NCBI GenBank assembly: GCA_963978905.1
Contig: OZ022260.1
Span: forward strand, 14,001,725 to 14,065,724
DNA length: 64,000 bases
Origin: Trichostrongylus colubriformis
Lineage: Eukaryota; Nematoda; Chromadorea; Rhabditida; Trichostrongylidae
Reading direction: 5' to 3'
Part shown: one piece after another, positions 59,401 to 64,000 of the stretch
Layout of the letters: each line of letters begins with the position of its first letter
Position numbering within the stretch: the first letter of the stretch is position 1
Made by a program: the position numbers and the translations under genes
The notes under the pieces: model-generated
Told to the model about the DNA's origin: nothing
Databases searched by the model: none
What the model saw: only the letters and a program-made list of their open reading frames with translations

Positions 59401-62400
59401 GTTTCAAGCCCATTGAGAACGTATTCGAAAATCAATTATTCGATCTCATCAAAATGAGAGGTGTAGAAATTACTGTGAGTAAAGAGTGCTTAACGTTAGA
59501 ATCATAAACAGTCAGGACCTGTTTGTTCTCTTCCATAAAGAGGCAATTGTTTCAAGACGGGTTTCTCTCGATCCCAGTTCACAAAGAGTCCGATGAGCAA
59601 TCACAAGATCATATTTGGTTCGAAGTGACGGTACAAGGTGTCTACGAAAATTCAAGTTATGATGCAAAAGGTTTCCATTTTGATCCTGGAAAAAGCATTG
59701 GAACATACAGACATGAAATTAACAAAAGATCATTTTCGCTTACCCTCATAATATCCATTGACAGCTGAGTTAAGGCTAGTGATGGATCGACCATGCAGTA
59801 CTCTTTCACTGCAGTTCCGAAACGTTCGTTCACAGCCCAAAAACCTGACACCGCATTGACACAAGTAACCGAGGACACAATTTATGGGAACTACTGAATT
59901 ATACCTACCTGCACCGATACCGCAACCATAATCCAGTACACTGGCAGGAGAAAAATCATTCCCTTCAAATTCATCTAATACTCTCGCTATTTCCGCATAG
60001 TTCGGAGCCAACCTATGAATTGATACGATATTACGATATGTGATTCATCATTTTATAAACCCCACGGCCAAGAAAATTTATTGCTCACCGTGATAGAGCA
60101 TAAGCAGCAGCACCCTCTTTGGACTCGATTGCAAGAGGTTTCCAGTTAAAATTAGCTTTTTTGAGAATTTTGTCCACCTCATGTCGTTCTTTATAGTCTA
60201 TAGCAGAAGTCTGAAATGAAATAACCTAGAAAATTCTAGACATACTAACGGATGCGAAAACGTGAACATACAATTTTTTCTTCCAGAAAATCTTTCATCA
60301 CTTCGGTATCCTTTTTTTCCTTTAACATAGCCTTGACTTTATTTCGAACTTCCCGTACAACAGATGCCGTGGCGGGAAACCTTCGAAGCAAGCAATAATA
60401 ATAATAAGCAACATCTGCGCACTCAATTAAAAAGCAATACTGAAGGTTTCGAAGTTGCGGATTCGAAGAAGAAACTACCTCCGTTGCGATAAGACTTCGC
60501 TCAGTTGGTCGGCTTCGTGCTGAAGCTGTTTCGGAGACCGTTCACATGTGACGAGTGCATTCCGTAATCCTGATATTGCTTGCTCGGGTAGAGCATATTC
60601 TTTTCTAAATAGTTCTAGTCAAGAAATACCTGCAAGAAGAGCAAATCAGTGACTGATGCGTCACGTTCACTGAAATCAAGTGGACTAGTTTGAGGTGCAT
60701 GGCGAAACTTGAAGTTTCTTCACAATTCAATGCTTTATAGAAAACTGCGTGCCAGAACTAAACCTCATAAAATCTACCATTAGTTAGCATTAGTTGATAT
60801 GATACTAGAGGATGCTTAACGATGCGGCACATCTCAAACAAAGAGCTAAAGGTGAACTTAATATTTTAGAATCCTTCCCTGCTTTATTACTAAGTACAGC
60901 TGTCTTTAATTTAATAGAATAAAAATCTCGTAAAAGGAGACTCAGCAGTTGTACCTTGCGAAACTGAGAACTTCCTATTTCCTGCGGAATAGCAGGATCG
61001 CAAGATCGCAGAATCACAAATTGTAATTCCCGCGACGTGTGCAACTGCCACTGTGGTGGACCATGTTGTCCGCACTTTTAATTGAGCATTCTATTTTTCG
61101 GAGGGTTCTACTTTCAACTTTATAACCCGTGACCGTAATTTATTGTACTGTTCACGGCAACCTTATGACAAACCCCGTGGGTAATTCACTCATCTGTGGA
61201 ATCACAAGATCGCAGAACTGCAGAATCGCTTGGTTAATTCGTGTTAGGGTGGTTTAGTGTATAGAGTAAGATGACAGGGAAGGCAGAATCATTATCGTCT
61301 TATTAGAGCGACATTATAAAGAATAGTTCAAAACATTATAATAGAGTGTATCCGACCCAAACCCCAGAGCGGGGCCTCAGCTGATGGTGTCATAGAGACG
61401 ATTCAGAGTGAACAAGAACAGAAAAATTACAGTCCAAAACAGAGGGGTGACGATAACGATATATCTAAGGCACCGTTCATAGTGGGAGATTGTTTTATGC
61501 GATTAGGCGACTGGGCAGAAAGAGTAGGGTACATAGTGATCAGGCGATTAGGTGCTTCATTCACCTGATTGAAAAGCACCATTACCTTTCTGTCTCATCT
61601 CCTAAATCGCTAACCCTGAACAATGCCTCATCTTTACCCGAACTGCAAGCAGAACCGTTCATCACCTGTATCACCTGTCGTCCCGTTGTTCATCGAGAGC
61701 CTCGAGCGGACGCCAGCAACGTCTCCATTCGTCCCTGTCGCGAGCCAAAGCAGTCCAGTGAACGTTTCTGGCTCCAGGGACACGCAGCGTTTCGTTCCTT
61801 TCGCGCAGAGCTTTCGTGAAGAAGTCTGACCATCGGGCCGGCGGTCGTCCAGGTGTTCGTTTGACGTACCGAGGGATCCAGTCGGTAACCGCTCTGGTCC
61901 AACGGTCATCACGATATCGCATGACGTGTCCGGCCCATCTAATCATCGATTCCTTGGCAAATACGACGGCGTCCCTGATCTTTGATCGACGACGGAGTTC
62001 GGAACTCCGGATTCTCCTCTGCACTTGCGTGTATCGGGATACTCCGAGCATCGTCCTCTCGATGGCGCGTTGGATGACGCCGACCGCATGTTCCTCCTGC
62101 TTACGTAGAGTCCAGGTCTCTGAGGCGTATCTTAGGGCAGGAAGGACAGCGGAATCGAAGAGATGGGCGCGGAGCCGAATGTTCTTCGTCTTCTTCACTA
62201 CTCCCTCGATGGTCTTGAAGGCTCCCCATGCCGCTCTTTTCCTCCTGCTCAGCTCTGGTGCTAAGTCGTTCATCATATTGACTTCCCGACCTAGGTACAC
62301 ATAGCTGAAGCATTCGGTGACGTTCGTTCCGTTGAGCGTGAATGGGGCGTCAGGTACCAATTCGTTTCTCATGAACATCGTCTTCGTCAGGTTCAGCTGA

Positions 62401-63379
62401 AGACCGATCTTTCCACACTCGCAGTCGAAATCGGCTAGCATCCGTTCCGCTGTGGATTGTCGGTGTTATTAGCACGATGTAGTCAGCGAAGCGGAGGTGG
62501 TGTAGATGCCGGCCATCGACCTCCACTCCCATTCCTTCCCATTCCAGTTGACGCATGACGTTCTCAAGAGAGGCGCTGAATAGTTTAAGCGAGATAGTGT
62601 CGCCTTGTCGAACCCCTCTCTTCAAGTCGATGATGACTTCCTTGTAGAATGGCGAGATCCTGGTCGTGAAGTTGCTGTAGAGCTCACGAAGTACTCTTAT
62701 ATACTGAGTCGGCACACCCTGGTTTCCCAGGGCTTTGATAGCCGCTTCTGTCTCACTGAACTGTTCATAAGGTAGAACTGTTCATAAGGTATAACAACGC
62801 TGAAGCAAATGACAGAGATAATGATCATCTGAGGGCATCTGGGTGAGTTAATGTAAGCGGCTCCTTTGCAGCATGTGTGCATTTTCAGGGAACGTTAACA
62901 CTTAAAAGGGCTTTGTAATCCGTGAAATCGGACATTATGATCCTTGTGCAAGAAACTGCTTTGCCAGAAGACCCCAGAATAATTTACTGCCTCCCACACC
63001 TACATCTAATGTATAGAAAGGCCCAAAAAAGAGATCATGGTTCTATCTTCCAAGTGGCGCATGATTTAGCAAACGTATGAAGTAAATCGCGAAGAGTGAC
63101 GACTCTTATAGCTGCCGATCCCGGTCACAAGAATCTAAGAAAATGTAACTATTTGATTTGATGGAAAGTCTACCTGATCTTCCTAGAAAAATTGTGCATA
63201 GGTTTGAGCTCCACTATAGACTTCTTCCTCGTTATAACGTTAACAGATTTCACATGGTTGACGCCATCACGAACAGTTTTGTCCAATTCATTGCTTTCTT
63301 CTGCTTTTGAAGTCGAAGGAATTGCAGAGGAGTAGCGACAACAGGCCGAAAACCGATTTACATTGAAACAACGCAGCAT
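56413..63379 (-). CDS. METTL17: METTL17/RSM22-like mitochondrial ribosome assembly methyltransferase-family protein
   Basis: The family acts in the mitochondrial matrix on small mitoribosomal subunit assembly. Twelve phase-consistent exons: 63379-63174, 60604-60479, 60380-60272, 60210-60089, 60012-59909, 59844-59744, 59685-59519, 58847-58727, 58539-58450, 58382-58288, 58229-58073, 56634-56413; total 539 aa. Residues 1-25 (MLRCFNVNRFSACCRYSS) look like a mitochondrial presequence. The SAM-fold motif I, VLDYGCGIGAGFW, is at about 213-225, followed by EYCMVDPS. A DLVIAHRTLCELGSRETR block and FLVLIDSG follow. The Rsm22 metal-site motif YAPCPHDLGCPLLGSKTPC (Cys 402, 408, 417) follows, then KFSFVILEK and GHVTCDLC (Cys 476, 479). 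Known METTL17 binds a [4Fe-4S] cluster through such cysteines. The intron between exons 10 and 11 is only 58 bp. The start follows TTATTGCAG closely. The exon 7 donor (GTCCTG) is weak. The 2.6-kb intron 1 holds an RTE fragment. Confidence 0.9.
58848..59518. repeat. Unidentified sequence filling METTL17-like intron 7
   Basis: This 671-bp intron contains a stretch (about 58980-59440) with protein-like runs on the minus strand in broken frames, such as HWFGNYEYGTGWGEHG. This does not continue the METTL17 family sequence, which resumes in exon 8. I interpret it as an inserted, decayed element of unknown type. Confidence 0.3.
60605..63173. other. METTL17-like intron 1
   Basis: A 2.57-kb intron whose middle is the RTE fragment. 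The rest (60605-61654 and 62763-63173) has GATCGCAGAATC-type words near 61000 and 61210 reminiscent of D-family arms, and GCGATTAGGCGAC words near 61499, but no defined element ends. A small exact direct repeat, GAACTGTTCATAAGGTA near 62757-62791, borders the 5' truncation point of the RTE. Confidence 0.5.
61655..62762 (-). pseudogene. RTE-type LINE, 5'-truncated reverse transcriptase fragment
   Basis: On the minus strand the 3' part of an RTE non-LTR retrotransposon lies in METTL17 intron 1. The first segment (62715-62350) has palm motifs KRGVRQGDTISLKLFSASLE and LHHLRFADYIVLIT, where the usual catalytic FADD reads FADY. A frame change near 62450 follows. The second segment (62441-61671, 256 aa) holds the thumb and C-terminal region: GLQLNLTKTMFMRN, YVYLGREVNMMNDL, SRRKRAAWGAFK, MIRWAGHVMRYRDDRWTRAV, GRPPARWSDFF, and an end in EQRDDR. 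An ACAGGTGAT word repeated after the stop fits the short repeats closing RTE elements. The endonuclease domain is absent. It is inactive from 5' truncation, frameshift and catalytic change. It lies in the same orientation as the host gene. Confidence 0.9.
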
Positions 63380-63381
63380 CG

Positions 63382-63383
63382 CT
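63382..63383 (-). promoter_or_regulatory. Probable trans-splice acceptor of the METTL17-like gene
   Basis: On the minus strand TTTTTATTGCAG ends two bases before the ATG at 63379. The position fits SL addition directly at the start codon. Confidence 0.55.
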
Positions 63384-63892
63384 GCAATAAAAACTTGTGG
63401 AAATCGAACAGGGGTAATAGAACCAGGGAACGAAGAAATTGTTACTTTTAACAAGAATGCGAGGCTAAGGTGCCCCAATCGATACAGGTGCCCCAGCACA
63501 AAATCAAGAAGGCGCCAATGGCTAGGCTTTAAATGGGACCACCGGCTATTTACGGTGAAATTCATCTACATATCATTAGTTATTGTTTGTCAATTGTCTA
63601 CCATTTCAGGAACTTTTTTCAGGCCATAGAAGTCGGGGAAGCGCTTTTTGTCGCTGCCGTCTCTTACCTGATACCGTTCTAGATCCATCTAATCACTCGA
63701 GCGTATATTTTTGCCTAAGGCGAGTGTACGGGATTAAGGGTTCTCTTTTCTTCTGAGCGTAGGCCGACCTAAAGCTTCGCGATTTTGCAGCCGTGATCCG
63801 GCGGCGTGCGGACCCGCACCTGGAATCTATCGCAGCTCGCTTAATTACATCATGCTAAGGTGAAGGGATATGAACTTCCGGGCTTATTGATG
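63384..63892. other. Upstream flank of the METTL17-like gene
   Basis: Presumed promoter region with no recognised motif. A GAGCGTATATTTTTGCCTAA word at 63699-63718 is shared with 49298-49315 (CAAGCGTATATTTTCGCCTAA), a weak hint of another dispersed repeat. Confidence 0.3.
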
Positions 63893-64000
63893 TGGGGGAG
63901 ACGCAACTTTTCGCCGACGTCGAATCTTCTTTCCTCATTAGGCTTATGCTGAAATTCATACCCTTTCTTGTACACGGAAAAAGCATCTATCTCATCTGCT
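63893..64000. mobile_element. B-family fold-back MITE, copy B5, cut by the window end
   Basis: The left half only: GGGGGAGACGCAACTTTTCG, CCGACGTCGAATCTTCTTTC, ATTAGGCTTATGCTGAAATT and the family core AAAAGCATCTATCTCATCTG at the last bases. The right half lies beyond the window. Confidence 0.75.

Noticed and set aside
61816..62304. 162-aa plus-strand frame opposite the RTE
   Set aside because: It is antisense shadow of the reverse transcriptase C-terminal frame, which has clear RTE motifs.

Overview
The window looks like nuclear DNA of a nematode, most likely a clade V strongylid such as a hookworm. Three things point there. Genes are split into small exons by short introns with T-rich 3' splice sites. 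All three recognisable genes have a splice-acceptor-like AG a few bases before the ATG, as expected for spliced-leader trans-splicing. An exact 22-nt copy of the nematode SL1 leader lies at 51591-51612 (minus strand). The mobile DNA (RTE-type LINE, mariner, many small fold-back elements) also fits. The species call is inference.

Layout. From 1 to about 44.9 kb I can support no host gene. This part is a patchwork of non-autonomous repeats, AT-rich spacer and a few GC-richer islands with recurring CTGGYTGG-type and TAATTAATC motifs, which may be regulatory. From 44.9 to 63.4 kb lie three complete multi-exon genes, which I assembled by keeping splice phase. They are a TIM23 orthologue (minus, 6 exons, 242 aa), a Slowmo/PRELID3-type lipid-transfer protein (plus, 6 exons, 203 aa) and a METTL17/RSM22-like mitochondrial methyltransferase-family protein (minus, 12 exons, 539 aa). 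All three products act in mitochondria: inner-membrane protein import, intermembrane-space phospholipid transfer and mitoribosome assembly. Slowmo and METTL17 converge, with 518 bp between their stop codons.

Mobile DNA. The most interesting layer is a clan of fold-back elements ending in GGCCGC..TTCATACT, several with 3-bp TTA or ATA target duplications, which suggests PIF/Harbinger (Tourist-like) transposition. In three members the inverted arms are tandem arrays of an 8-bp unit, GCGACTNN. Other families include a CACGG-ended fold-back element with an internal mariner insertion whose empty site is preserved in a sister copy, a fold-back family with homopolymer G/C arms, a tRNA-derived SINE, an inverted mariner derivative with two 3' ends, and a 3'-end RTE fragment in METTL17 intron 1. 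Nested insertions give a readable order of events at 38.9-40.1 kb and 45.9-47.2 kb.

Limits: exon boundaries were placed by eye from splice motifs, phase and family resemblance. No alignment, folding or database search was run.
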